Shown here one piece after another: positions 36,087-48,443 of a stretch of 64,000 bases of DNA. A program made the translations under genes and the position numbers. Within the stretch, counting starts at the first letter, position 1. Each line of letters starts with the position of its first letter. Where the stretch lies: assembly GCA_015680685.1 (NCBI GenBank), contig MNCI01026902.1, forward strand, positions 193,841-257,840, written 5' to 3'. Under the pieces are notes generated by a model that saw only the letters and a program-made list of their open reading frames with translations, did no database searches and was not told where the DNA came from. This stretch comes from Gnetum montanum. Taxonomy: Eukaryota; Streptophyta; Gnetopsida; Gnetales; Gnetaceae.

Positions 36087-38850
36087 ATGGCCCCAAAAAA
36101 ACGAGATTGAGTAGGACCATCCAAAGGAGAAGCTAAATGCTCGAGATGAGGCAGAGGCTAGGAACCTCACATAGAACATGCAAAGGAAGAGGCCCACTCA
36201 TTCAGCATTCATTAGGAAACCCTTGTGATAGTGCAATTTGGCCATGCAGAAGGTGGTGAAGTTAGAGCCCCGAAACCAGGGCAACATCTTACACTATCCC
36301 TTAAATGTCTCTAGGCTATTCGAGAGAAGTCCACCTTTGTAGCTATGATCATGGAGCTCAATTTTGGGCCTTTCACTAAGTTTGCTCCTAAACTAGTGAA
36401 GACTCAACTTAAGGCATCTCCACTATGGCCTATTCTTTCAGAAAGTGGTGATTGGTATTTAGGTGAAACATACCAATTTTGGCATGGTAAGGAGGAAGGC
36501 ATTGTTACCAATGTAGGTGGTGTTTCCATTTATTTTTCTACAAAGGCCATTGTAGAGGTCCTAAATCTTCCAAACGAAGGATCAAAAGTTGTTCATTTGT
36601 CCACTTGCTCAGACACATATGTAAGGAAATTATGGTTGAAACAGGCTTACAACAAGAAGTTTACAGAGAATTGACCCTAGAAGAGAGGATCTACTTGAAG
36701 ATCGACACTTATCACATTTTCCCTACCAAAGGTTTAAATAGATTATCTACTTATGTGGCATAGGGTAGTACAATTTTGATGGGAAAATTTAATGCAAATC
36801 TACCCCATTTATATTTGACAGAAATATTAAAGTGATTTGAAGAAAGAAAGATAGGGAAGCTTGCCTTGCCTTACTCTTGTCTTATCAAGAAGCTATGTAG
36901 ATGTGTTGGATTCTTGGGCTACATGAATGATGTTCCTAGAAAAGCCCAAAACGCTTCATATGCTAAACTTCTGAAACCGTTGGCACCAAGGAAAGACATT
37001 GGTGAGTAATTAGAACAAGAGGAAGAGTGAACGGTTGGGGCCACTACTTCTCAAATAGTAGGACCTAGCCAACAATAGGAAGTGGGCCTAGCATAGAACC
37101 CATAAGCCAATAAGTCCAACAATCACCACCACCACAAGACTATCGACCGTCTATCAGTCACCTTCGAACAATCGTTGAGATGGTCAGTTGGGGAAGTTGT
37201 GATGCTAAAACCTATTCAGGGTCATTAATGATGTTGTACAATCCATTGTTTTAGTTGACCCTGCAAGTGGGCATATTTCACTAATTTCAGGAGGAGAGTC
37301 CCAATGGTCTCAGCAGATCTCTGGGAATGTCGCATCCTTCTAGGTTAGATTAGATACTAGTGAAGGTGCCACAGTTGTGATCATGTAACACCAGGATGTG
37401 ATAGGCACAGCAAAGGTGGTCATAGACCACATAAAAGAATTGTTTAACATCCCTATTATGCTACTAGAAGATTTCATAGGAGCACTTGATACTCAAGTTT
37501 TGGCTAGTTCCTCAATGAATCCTATGAAACATGCGGATGCTTTGGATCACTTGTTGGAAATAGGAGAAGTTATGAAGTCCTTGTTTGACATCCCCAAGAT
37601 GTCACAATAGCACAATCAAACCTCATTTCCACCAAAGAAAATTTGGTCATGGCTAAAGTTAGGATTGAGCACGCAAAAGTAGAGTTGCAAAGATTGCAAG
37701 AAAAGCTCATCATCCTACAAGCTAAACAAAGGGGTCCTTCCCAATTTATTGCAACTGACCAATTAAACATTTTCAGAACTGAGCAACTAAATAAATTGTT
37801 GGAAAAAAATAAAAAGATGGCAAGGGAGAAAGAACAAGCTAACTGGGATGCTTCAAAGGCACAAGCTCAAACATATGCTCATGCTAAAGCTATCAAGGCA
37901 TTACAAGAGTAGAATAAACTACTTGTTGCTAAAAATATTTGGTTGACGATAGTTGAGAAATAAAAGAACGTTATTGAAGAAAGTTTCCAACAAATGTAAG
38001 AACAATTAGTTTGAGTAAACCAAGTCATGAATCGCTTGGCCAGGGAGAATAGAATCCTCTCCATGGAGGAGGTCCATGCCATCCGTCAAAAGGCGACAAT
38101 AGAAATAAGTGCATGGCAAAATGAGGCCAAGAAGCATAAGAAGTTAAAAGAACACTTCCATGATTAGGTGGGAATGTACAAGGAAATCATCGAAAAGGAG
38201 ATTTGTATGGCTAAGGCTCACTTTAATTCTTTTAGTGCTCAACACACTGACTAGTGAGTTGTGCTAGATACTTATGGCTTCGTCCACCAAGTAGAACTGA
38301 AAAGTTGGAACTTGCAGATTCATGACTTAACAGAGTACATGGAGTTCATAAATTTATGATATGCCATCTTGGCCATGTTAAGAGCAAGGCGCCTAAGAAT
38401 TGAGCTTGAGAAGCAGGTAGTTTCCACTTATGCTAAGTATGAGATAGAGTTTGCAAAACATAAGAAAACATTGTAAAAATTAGAAGTTGCAAACTATGAA
38501 TTAGAAGTGGTCAAAGTAAGCTACCATGACAAAAAAGATGTAGTAGCAAACTTGGCTCAACAGTTAACAAATTACCAGGAATTACAAGACAAAGTTAGAG
38601 CCTATGAGGAGGAATGATGAAAATTTGCTGCATGGTATGTTAAAGAAAACCAGATGTTTCCACAGCTACCGTGTATATGTGAGGTGCTAGCTCCATCAAA
38701 CATTGGAACATCAACATGGACTATGCATAATCCTCGGACAAATGAAGAGAAACTATAGGTGCTTCTCACCTGGCAACAATCTTAGAAGCTTGCAGGGCTA
38801 GACAAAGGGAAAGCACCAATGGAGGAGCCCCCAGCTCTGGGAAACACATG
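36087..38850 (+). pseudogene. ORF2 of element 2: plant-transposon-protein-like domain plus coiled coil
   Basis: ATG 36087 follows the splice-acceptor-like tgtgattatag, as in element 3. The N-terminus is basic (MAPKKRD). Codons ~87-250 read LWPILSESGDWYLGETYQFW, VGGVSIYFSTKAIVEVLNLP and, after a stop, LTLEERIYLKI and LPHLYLTEIL; this order resembles the 'putative plant transposon protein' domain (Transposase_32 type), whose biochemical role I do not know. A Q/P-rich linker follows, then a second folded-looking part (VVIDHIKELFNIPI) and from about 37640 a long E/K/Q/A-rich coiled coil (ERIEHAKVELQRLQEK-like). Several stops, mainly TAG/TGA, and a frameshift between 37610 and 37643 disable it. 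The layout matches element 3 throughout. It may be a structural or nuclear-targeting protein; that is inference. Confidence 0.65.
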
Positions 38851-39010
38851 AGTTCCAACATTTTTCATTTTGAATTTTGTGTTTTGTGTCCAAGTTCTGT
38901 GTTCCCATATTGTGGCATGGTTAGTTAGTAGTAGTCAATAATGCCATACCTTCATAATGTTTTGTAAGAAACTTGTTTGTCATTGTATTAACTCGAGGAC
39001 GAGTTTTTAT

Positions 39011-39025
39011 TTAATTGTGGGGGTA
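39011..39025 (+). other. polypurine tract (element 2)
   Basis: attgtgggggta immediately before the 3' LTR start at 39026; start site for plus-strand DNA synthesis. Confidence 0.8.
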
Positions 39026-39802
39026 TGATGAATCACGGTTTACTGGGCCTTGATATTGGGTACACGATATCATAGCCTAGATACAATATTGTATACACAA
39101 TATCGTGATTCTTGTGTTACCCTATAAATACAACACTTAGGTGCACAGTGAGAAGATGATTAAAAGTTAGAAGTTCTTTTCTTTTGGTAGTTTAGTTTTC
39201 AGTTATTCTTAGTGCATGCCCATACTATGATGTTTGTAATTGTATGACACCTTTGTTCGAGTGTGATGTACTTGAAGATGTGCATGACGGGCAATAAAGA
39301 TCAAGATTACTTTCATCATTGTAGCATTCACTTAGATTAATCTTGTTGTTTTAATTATTTAATGTCTTCTTTAGTTAATAGTTGATTTATTGTTATTTAC
39401 TTTTCTTGTCATTAAGCGGAATGTGTACGCCTTAATCACGAGGGTTTAAGTGCAGATACTTGGCACGCCTAGTAGTAATTCTACGAAGTCCAAGATGTGT
39501 ACGGACAATGAAGGATGGATACCATTTCCATAGGATAATTTAGGTTTTGCTCTTATTAATTTAATTAATTTATCTTTTTTGTTATTAGGAGTAACATAAA
39601 GATTAGGACAACATCATATGCCTCACTTTGGACTAAACCATACGTGACAAAGCTACTACTAGTCTAGGTGGGAAGACAATGAACTACGATCAACGTATAA
39701 TTGTCTAGGTGCTACACCTAGTCCATCCATGGAGTTTGATCAGATCGCGTGTACACGCTTGTATTTGTATGATTGAGCGTAGGGGTACCTCGCTGCTCAT
39801 CA
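39026..39802 (+). repeat. 3' LTR of element 2
   Basis: Same length and motif order as the 5' LTR; palindromes decayed (gatattgggtacacgatatc), TATA cctataaata, ends gctcatca followed by CTAGG. Confidence 0.92.
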
Positions 39803-40690
39803 CTAGGAAACTACTAGATTTTTTAAGGAGGTAGGAAAGGATATTTTTAAATAGATCTCCAACACTCCCACTCAAATTGTGCTATTGGATTTTTGAGGTA
39901 GGGAGGTGGGAAAGGATATTTCTAAATAGATCGACAAAACTTCTCTTCAAACTGTGTTGGTGGCAATTCCAAAAACATAGTTTGCATCCAATAAAATAGA
40001 GGGCATGTATGGAATGACTGTGAAAATAATGACTTAATCACCACACATTAGACATGGAATAATCACTCAATGATGAAATGATCTTTGTTACAAAGGAGGG
40101 TTGAAATCTTTATAAACTTGCTTGAATATCATAACATTAGTAAGTGAACAAAAAAAGTTTCGATATAAATCTCCCAAACATAAAATAAAAATAATCTCTC
40201 CTTTTAAAAAGTATTGAGGCCACCAATAGAGAATGATAACTATGGTAGTATAAACCCTCATACCATTAAGAACACTGGGTAATAGAAATCCTCATAGTAG
40301 TGGAAACACCAAGTGAAGAATGATAATTGAAGTAGTACAAGCATTAAGAATCTCCAATACCATATTAAATTTTAAAATTTAAAATGAAAAATAATGAAAA
40401 AACACACTATGCAAAATGAAAGAGAAGAGACTAAAAAATGAAAATGGAACTCCATATCCTAGCCTAGGCACTTTCATATTATCTTTTCCATCAAATTTAT
40501 ACATAATCTATTTTCATTTGTAATATGGAATGAGATGGAAATTTGCTAATATCATATCTGGAAATGATTGGATTGTTGAGGAAGGTGAAGAAAGATATTT
40601 CTAAATAAACCTCCAACATTCCCGTTAAACTTTGCTACTGGATTTTTGAGGGAGGTGGTAAATGATATTTCTAAATAGATCTTCAATAAT
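39803..40690. repeat. diverged tandem repeats around the element 2 insertion site
   Basis: A ~75-bp unit containing ggatatttctaaatagatc and ttggatttttgaggtaggga occurs twice at 39811-39940 and twice at 40568-40690. The second pair, with 40458-40562, corresponds to the empty insertion site of element 2. Confidence 0.6.
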
Positions 40691-42944
40691 AGGTAAAATA
40701 ATAGGAAACATTGATGATAATTATTTATTTTATTTAACTTAGTTTTTTCCTACCCTAATTTCCTTTTTTACTTTGACTCATTTCTTCTTTTATTACCTTC
40801 TTATTACACGATGCTAGTTTTAGAACCTTCAATTAAGTTATCTATGCTTTAAAGAACAAAACAATGTATTGCTTCCTTCATACCTTCCTAAGTAATTATT
40901 GTTTTAAGTACCATTATATTTTTTACTTTGCATTAGAAGAGGACTATTAAAATTTGTCCTAAATGATTAACGGTAGAGTAAAATTTCCTATTCTGAGAAA
41001 AATGAGGGAAGACCCTGGCTCATAAATGAAATTTTTATGAACAATTTTTTATAAACAATGAAGATAGGTTTTTTTTTCTTTTTGCTTTCTGAATTCCAGC
41101 AATAAGACCGCCGTAACGGACAATGCGTTTGATTTTTTTATACGAAAGCAGACAAGAAAAATTCGTGAGTATTAATTAAAAGGTAGGTCCGAGTATAAAC
41201 AGCCGGACGTAAACATGGTAACTTATTTTGCTACCATGTATTAATTAGCATAGAAGTTTTTAAAAAACTTATTTCATGAAGTATTATGGTTATATTATTA
41301 TTTTACAAATTTAGTTCTTGTATTATAAAAGAGCCTATGAACATATGTTGCAAATTGACAAAGAGTTTTTTTTTTTTTTTTTTTTTTTAACTTGAAATTC
41401 TTTTACCAAAAAATGTTTCCGAACTTCTTTTATTTTCTTCCAATATTTGCTACCAAGTCCAAGACCCCACATTGCACACTTATACAAAAGAGTTGGTTAC
41501 ATAATAAAACAAAATAATTGTTTTTTTTTTATTTCCTAGGCTAAGATAGTTTCTTACTAACGTTTTATTTTTAAATCAAATACCTCTCTCAATCCACTTA
41601 TAGGAGAGAAAAACCTTCAATTTGTATAGAACTAGAAAAAGTAATCTTTGTGATATGGTATTGCATATCATCATTTTGGCTTCAATTTCAATAACATTAA
41701 CTTTTATCTTTAAAAAAAAAATGATCTAAGATTTATAACATGCATTTCATTTAAGTTTCATTGTTTGCTATTTGTTCCACATCATCAAAAAAATATTAGA
41801 AATAAGGCATTTTTGGACATCTATAGTAACCCAATAGGGAAAAAACCGTTCTACCTAGACAATATTAGAGGAGGCATTAACAAAAAAGCAACTTATTTAT
41901 CTACTTCTATATCCTATCACTTACTATGTCAAATTAGTCAAATAAGATTGGGCTCCCATTATTCTAGAATTGAAACATATAGATAGGTCTAGATTCCAAG
42001 AGAAGAGAGAACCACAAATAGTATTTGAAGATGAGCATTAGATATTTTAGGAATGTTTTGTTCTTGTACAAAGTCACCACAAATGGCAAATTATACCTAA
42101 GGGTTTTCTACATATACCATGTATATTTCTTTTATCTAATAGATCCTAAGGGTTTCTGAATGTCCTAAAAAATATTTCAATTTCATAAGTATTTAGGCAT
42201 TGCATTTTAAAATGGGTACACAAGGCAATGTTTCTCTTAAAATGAAATCCATGTTTTATACACTATTTCCAATAAGTGTGCACAAATTTGGTCATAGGAC
42301 ATCACAAAAATATACATTAGCTTGTTCAACTATTTTTATTACATAGTTGTGAAGCTTGGGACTAGGACTTTTAGCAACATAGTATAAATGTTTGGAATGT
42401 GATATTCTATTAGCTCAAGTGAACATGTTTGTCATAGAAATTGCAACTCTTTATCAATTGAAAAATTTCATAAAACTTTATAAAATATTTGAAAGACTTG
42501 GAATACATCTTTCCATATATATTTATAGAAAGGATAGTTTTGTAAGGAGAAAAATGACTTGAAAAATAGAATATTTAAAACAAAAATTTAAATTTGAAAC
42601 CCAAAAAACTTAAGAAGAGTGATATGAGAGAAGACTCCTTACAACAAAAAACTTAAGAAGAGTGAATCTTATAGGAATATACTAGTGGAAAAAACAAATC
42701 TGCTTACAACAAGTTTGAGGGGCATTATGAGAGAGAAACTCTATTAATGCATCTTTGGAAAATAGAGTAATCTTTCAAAACAACAAAACATATGTACATT
42801 TTGTGGGTAGACATAAGAGTTTAGGATCAAGAATAGTTTTTAAGGGTAAGGTGATAATTAGAAATATGTTTGGAACAACACCTTGTTGGCCTATGAAAGA
42901 TGCTGGTACCAAGCTTTGAACCCACTACCTTTAAGTACAGGAAC
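40691..42944. other. AT-rich intergenic, nothing recognised
   Basis: Includes long T runs (41366-41387). A 73-codon plus frame at 41765-41986 has no recognisable motif. Confidence 0.45.
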
Positions 42945-43046
42945 ATTATGCGTTATTCTAATTTTTTTAATTCATTAAAATTTAAGTATAACATTCTAGC
43001 TAAAAATATAATAATGAAGTGTTAGCCTAGTAGTAAGACATTGTTG
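42945..43046 (+). repeat. segment S copy 1 with truncated SINE head
   Basis: The ~100-bp stretch from ttatgcgttattctaatttt to gttagcctagtagtaagaca is almost identical to 56949-57042. Here it precedes the cysteine-rich-peptide segment, at the other copy it follows it. The last ~25 bp are the SINE head only. Confidence 0.8.
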
Positions 43047-43846
43047 ATGCATAAATTTTGGTTGCACCAACATAGGGAAAGAAAACTTGTTTTAGGAGAC
43101 TATTGCCTAGGGTGCCTTCCCTATGGGTATAGAAACCTGGGAATAGTCTCAACTGGAGAGGGCTACGTGGCCTTTTGCAAATAATAAATCAAATTGGAAA
43201 ATCGGGGAATAAAAAAAAGCAATTTTTTTTAAATTCAAGAATACAACAAGTAACTAAAATGAATAAATTTTCCTTGGTCCTGCTGATGCTACTGATCTGT
43301 TGCTGTCGATGGTGTCCATTGCCGGGCAGGAAGACCATGATTGCAACCTGAAGAGGAACAAAGAAGAAGAGAGACTGCTGCAAGGAGGTGCTACTTGTAT
43401 TGCTGTTGTTGTTGCTACAATGTGAAAGGAAGACTGCTGGCGTGCCAGGGAGCCAAAAGGGAATGAGAGAGACTATTCGCCATTTTGCCAACCACGTGCA
43501 TTGCCTAGAACGTTGCCACCATAGAGAGAAAGAGGGAGTGAGGAGGAGGAGAAAAGAGAAAAAGAGAGACTGCCTACCATCTGGTCTCTTTGTTCGTAAG
43601 GATTTTCTTAATACTTACCTTAATAGTATCCAACCATGAACAATGTGTACGGAAGCACAACACAAATGAATAAAATGTTGTTCCTCTCGATAGGCCTATG
43701 TTACTAAGGACATCTCTATCATTTGAAAGTTCACCCATCTTTGAAGTTAATATTTCAATGCCATAATTTTAACATAGAGGATTGTTTAAAATTGATGTTG
43801 TTAATCATGGCCCCATGTTTAGCATGGGCAAAGTTGACACCAACAC
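43047..43846 (+). repeat. duplicated segment B, copy 1
   Basis: About 800 bp highly similar to 56172-56949, including gagagggctacgtggccttt upstream of the peptide frame and, downstream, aatgtgtacggaagcacaac and an AATAAA signal. The similarity covers promoter, coding part and 3' region, so the copy was made at DNA level. Confidence 0.85.
43259..43524 (+). pseudogene. cysteine-rich secreted peptide, broken copy
   Basis: Starts MNKFSLVLLMLLICCCRWCP, almost the same signal peptide as the intact copy at 56357. Codon 31 is TGA where the intact copy has AGA, and a net loss of a few bases around 43385-43410 shifts the frame, so the cysteines after CCKEVL are no longer read in phase. The original stop corresponds to TAG 43522. 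The sequence is otherwise well preserved, so loss is fairly recent compared with the surrounding retroelements. Confidence 0.75.
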
Positions 43847-44103
43847 TTAGGCCCCAAACTTAAAATTACATGCAATTATAAGGATAACAAAAACCATGAA
43901 ATCATAAATAGGAAATGAAATAGATAGAGAATCAAAGACATCACAAAATGGACAAATTACAACTTGAAAGTTAACTATGTTGATCTAAACTTGATAAAAA
44001 AAACCATATAATCAAAAGAGAACTAGACATGGGCCACCCAAACCACACCATCTTATTTAATCAAACTCTAAAAATAATTTTATTATTTTAACTATATATA
44101 TAT
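43847..44103. other. short AT-rich spacer up to element 3
   Basis: Ends in a TA-rich run (tatatatat) that serves as the insertion site of element 3. Confidence 0.5.
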
Positions 44104-44935
44104 TAATGAGTCGCTATTTAGTGCACTGTGATATCGCGTATGCGATATCGCAGCCTAGCCGCGATATCTCATACGCGATATCATAGTTTGTCTTCTCATC
44201 TATAAATAAGAGGATTCAGTTAGGAGATAAGAAGATTTTTAGTTAGTTTTAGTTTAAGTGTTAAAGTTTAGTTCTTGTTTTTCTCTCAACCCTTTTCCTC
44301 CCAGTGTATGCTTGCAGTGTGGTGAATGTAATTGTACGACATCCTTTATTCAAGTGTGACGTACTTGAACACGCACATGATTGCCAATAAAGATCGAGAT
44401 TACTTCATCATTGCAGTATTCACTTAATTTAATCATTTAATTAATTGTTATTTATTGCTTTCTTAGTTAATATCTCTCACCCTTAAACTCCTATTAAACG
44501 CGGAATGAGTACGACTTGATTACGAGCATTTAAGTGTCACTACTTGGTAACCTAGTAGTGTACCTAGGATCTTCGCTTGGTAATCCCAGTGGTAGTCATG
44601 CATGAAGTCCAAGATGTGTATAGATAATCAAGGAACGGATGCTCATCGTACTTAGGCTAGCTAGATTCCTTCTCACCCTTTCCCTCTTAGTTTAGTTAAT
44701 ATTATCTTCCATTGCCTTCAGGAGTAGCATTAGGTTAGAAACACATCATACACCTCACTCTGGACTAAACCATACGTGACAAAGCTAATACTAGTCCAGG
44801 TGGGAAGATAGCGAACTGTGACCTAAAGCTAACTGTCTAGATGCCACAACTAGTTCGTCTATGGAGTTCGACCGGATCGCGTGTGTAACGCTTGTATTTG
44901 TATGGTTGAGTGTAGGGGTACCTCTCCACTCATCA
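44104..44935 (+). repeat. 5' LTR of element 3
   Basis: 832 bp. Two GATATC palindromes at 44129-44190 (gcgtatgcgatatcgcagcc and ctcatacgcgatatcatag), TATA ctataaata at 44200-44208, AATAAA near 44387, ends cactcatca. Confidence 0.9.
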
Positions 44936-44936
44936 T

Positions 44937-44954
44937 TGGCGTCGTTGCTGGGGA
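44937..44954 (+). other. primer binding site (element 3)
   Basis: tggcgtcgttgctgggga, two changes from the exact tRNA-Asp 3'-end complement, one base after the LTR. Confidence 0.78.
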
Positions 44955-45058
44955 CGATGCTAGTTATTTAGATTAGTTATATCATACAAGGTCGCTGTAC
45001 AGAAATTAATGATATATCTTTTAGAAAGAAATAATTATAAATAGTCACATATAAATTC

Positions 45059-47062
45059 ATGCACAATTTCACAACCATGCCTCTCCTACAAGATTACGAT
45101 AATGCCACACCTAGTGAGGAAGTTCATTGGATAACCAACGAATTATATGACAATGAAGATTGGAGTATGCAACCTGAGGTGGGGGTTTCTTATAAACATA
45201 AACAAAAGCAATGTCATCCCAATGCATGAAAGCATAACTTACCCGATGACAATGAACCCCTATTGGCCACTACAAGCCTAACGCAAATACAAGAGGTTGT
45301 TTGAATCTCCCATAGGCATCGTAAAGAGAGCCGTCTATCCAAGCTCAATTTAAACAACTTTTCCAATTTCTCAGGAGGCTATGACTTAGATCCGCATCAG
45401 CATTTACAAGCCTTCTACGATGCCTGTACATGGAACAACATTGATAACGGTTGGCAAAAACTCAAGCTCTTTCCTATGACACTCATTGGCTAAGAAAAAG
45501 TATGGTATAGATCGTTAAAACCAAATTCAATATGACATTGGCCAATAATGGTAGAACTCTTTAATGAAAGATATCAAACCTATGCAAGAGTGTCAGCCTT
45601 GAGGAAAAAAATCCAAGAGTGAAAACAAGCATAACATGAACCCTTGGACATGGCCTTAGAAAGATATTATGCACTGTTAAACAACTGTCCAGGCCATGAG
45701 TTTTTTGAGGAAAGGCTAATGTACCATATTATTGATGGGCTTCATGATGCAACAAGAGAGACCCTAGGAATGTATGCCCAAGTTCAACTATATGAACTAC
45801 AAACCCATCAAGTCCAAGAGCGTATTAAGTGGGTAGCAAAAGAGGAAGAGAAATGGCTAGATGGGAGAGTGTTGAAAAACATCAATGGGACTAGAATCTC
45901 AACTTAACAAAGGTCCATAATCACAAAAAGGAGAAATCAACTTATCACAAGGAGAAAGAACCATCTTTGCATATACAATAATCATTAGAGGAAGTTGAGG
46001 CAAAGATTAATAAGATGTTGGAATGGACGCATAAAAAGTGTGGAGAATTTATTGACATCATTGGAGATAGAGTTTTGAAAACCCGAGAAGTAGGACAAAG
46101 TATTAGTAGACAATCGGAAAGAAGGGATAAGGAAAATAAGAGCTCAACTGTCGATCATACATATGAATGCAACATATGCCTATACGATCACCCCAAGGGC
46201 CAATGCCCAATCTTGTTACATTTGTATGAGCATTGGGGAAACATGTTACATCCAGAGTTCGTACAAAGATATTGTGTTCGATCACAGTGGCAACAATCCC
46301 AGTCGTGGGGGAAACCACCCTTAAACTAGAGACACCCTTCATATCATCCGAATCTAAACACTTATCTAGTCCAACATCCTATTTCCCCAACTGAGTCAAC
46401 ATACTCTACCTCATTGCATTACTATTCTCCTCAATACTATTAGCCCATGTCCTCAACACAACCACCGCCTTGTGTACCATACACTTCTCCTAATTTTCAA
46501 CATTCTCATCCTTTCCCTCCTTCTACATCACCACCAACTATTCCTAAGGTTTCTACACACAACAACAACCCACAAATGCTACTTGTGCTACTATTTCCAA
46601 TAGCAGTGAGAGACCTCAGCAACCTCGAAGGCATCCCTTCTTTAGAAATGACCCTAGGAAGGGACAACACAACTCTAAGGCCACAACATCCACCAACTCA
46701 GCACAAGTCCAACCCTGTGGTGCACCCTTATCTTCAAACCCAATGCCTCATGTTACTTCATCAAGGCCACTAATTAACACTCCAACAACCATACGGCCCA
46801 ATGAACATAGGCATGGAGAGAAACATCCTGATTTTGCGTACCATCTTACGGTCACAAACATCATAGTGGATCAACTCTTTACCCAAGAACCACATCTCAC
46901 AAAGTGCCCCACTATGCTTACTATAGTCAAGTGTGTGAACCCCAATGGGGTAAGTATGAACAAGTTCCAATATTTCCAACATGCAAGGATCCTCATCTTC
47001 CGTTTATTAATCCTTTCCATCCTCAACTGTTTAGTTATGGGGGATACCCCCCATTCTCGTAA
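45059..47062 (+). pseudogene. gag of element 3, broken
   Basis: Begins MHNFTTMPLLQDYDN with NELYDNEDWSMQPE as in element 2; most of the S/H/R/D-rich region is deleted. The gag core is broken by stops before MDMALERYYALLNNCPGHEF (45644) and HIIDGLHDATRETLGMYAQV. A knuckle-like CNICLYDHPKGQC follows at about 46170, nearer a true zinc knuckle (C-x2-C-x3-H-x4-C) than in elements 1 and 2. The C-terminal tail NPFHPQLFSYGGYPPFS ends at TAA 47060 and matches the tail of element 2. No protease motif lies between the proline-rich region and the tail. Confidence 0.8.
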
Positions 47063-48440
47063 CAAGCAGGATTAATAACCACTTTTTATTTTCTTTAATT
47101 TTACAACTTTTTGTTTTCCAGTTTTTCATTTTTAAATTTCTTGTTTTATCTTTTTGTCTTTGTACATTTTTGTAAGTAATCTCATCTACAAATAAAACAC
47201 TCATGTGGATTTTTGGTTGAGGTGTGTTCTATGTTATCGAGTCTCGAGTGCTCAATTATGTGGATAGTGAGCCCATTACATCCACTCGTCCATTCTACAA
47301 ATAAAAGGTTTTGTTCGAGGCTACAGTGATATTCTTGAAATTCTTAAAACTTAAAATTAATTTTGTGTTCATTGTACCCAGAATGAAGAAGGATGGACCA
47401 AGAGGGAATGATTAGTGTGTGACATCAAGGGGACTTGCGGATTCTCTTTGGTGACATTTGTGGGAGTTATCATGCAACGTGGTTGTATTAAGATCCCAGT
47501 AGATCTAACACAAACTAGGAGTAAGAGTAATAAGAAAGCACTCAAAAATCCAATGGTGTTCTAGGGGGTCCCACTAGAAAGACATGCACCCATGCCTGAA
47601 GGTTGGTGGCTTCTCTAGATTCATTCATTTAGAAAGAAAGGAAAAAAAAATAGAAAGAAAAGAAAACAAAAACAAAAGTGCCACAAAATAAAAATCACTC
47701 CTCCCTTGAATAAAACACCAAGTGATCGTACGCCTTGTTGTTATGGTACTCTCATAGTTGCTCATCATGGAATGAAATAATGTGATGTCACTGATTAGAG
47801 TAATGGACTTGGTCCTGATCTTGGAATGACGGATTAATGACACATTAATCATGCTTTACACGTAGGATTCACTATGCCCTAGGTTAGTTACCTCATGTCC
47901 CAATCTCTACAATCCCTTCTATAGTTCGTCTCATCTCATTGTTCGTGTAATTGTAGCTCGTGTTGTATGTAACGTAGAATTCTTACCTCATCTCGGTGAT
48001 ATTTACATGTGTGTGTTTTGTGGAATTAGTGTGGATTATATTTAACCCTTCTAGTGCCCATGGACATTTTTAAGTGTGGTTACACAAGGGCATTATAGGT
48101 TGAAACCTACTTTGGGGAGGACCCACTTGTATAATATTTTGTAATCTTCACTTGTGACATAGCCCACACCCACCATTTCTTACCCTCAGCCTATTTTTCA
48201 TAACATTCTTTCCCTATTATTATTATCCCTCCAAATCAACATTCCTATGTACCATCACATAGCCTTTTTCTCTACCACCCAAGGTCCTTATTGATAAAAC
48301 CCACAAATCATTATTCGTGCCTTCTAAACCATCTAATTACCTAGAACCCTTCAACATGTGTCACATGTCCTAATTTCCATTTTTGATTCTACGAAAAACC
48401 TTCAAAATTCGGTATTTTCCCTCGAGCCTAAACATCGATA
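47063..48440 (+). mobile_element. element 3 spacer: purine tract and conserved non-coding block
   Basis: Contains gacatcaaggggacttgcgg, cactagaaagacatgcaccc, a purine tract at 47629-47690 and the block at 48048-48132 (agggcattataggttgaaac, then ctttggggaggaccca). All are in the same order in element 2. Confidence 0.65.
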
Positions 48441-48443
48441 GGC

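Larger units (their letters stand above)
30828..39802 (+). mobile_element. element 2: full-length LTR retrotransposon, gag + ORF2, no pol
   Basis: LTRs of 778 bp (30828-31605) and 777 bp (39026-39802), target duplication CTAGG at 30823-30827 and 39803-39807, tRNA-Asp-type primer site and a polypurine tract define an 8975-bp element. The internal order is gag (31726-34170), spacer with a purine tract and conserved block, an internal palindrome/TATA block, ORF2 (36087 to about 38850), polypurine tract. No reverse transcriptase, RNase H or integrase motif was found in any frame, and gag has no protease. It must have moved with enzymes from elsewhere. The LTRs differ visibly, mostly by C/T and G/A, so the insertion is old. 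Confidence 0.92.

Noticed and set aside
43189-43491. 100-codon minus-strand frame over the broken peptide copy
   Set aside because: Antisense shadow of the duplicated cysteine-rich peptide gene; the plus-strand frame has the signal peptide and a paralogue.
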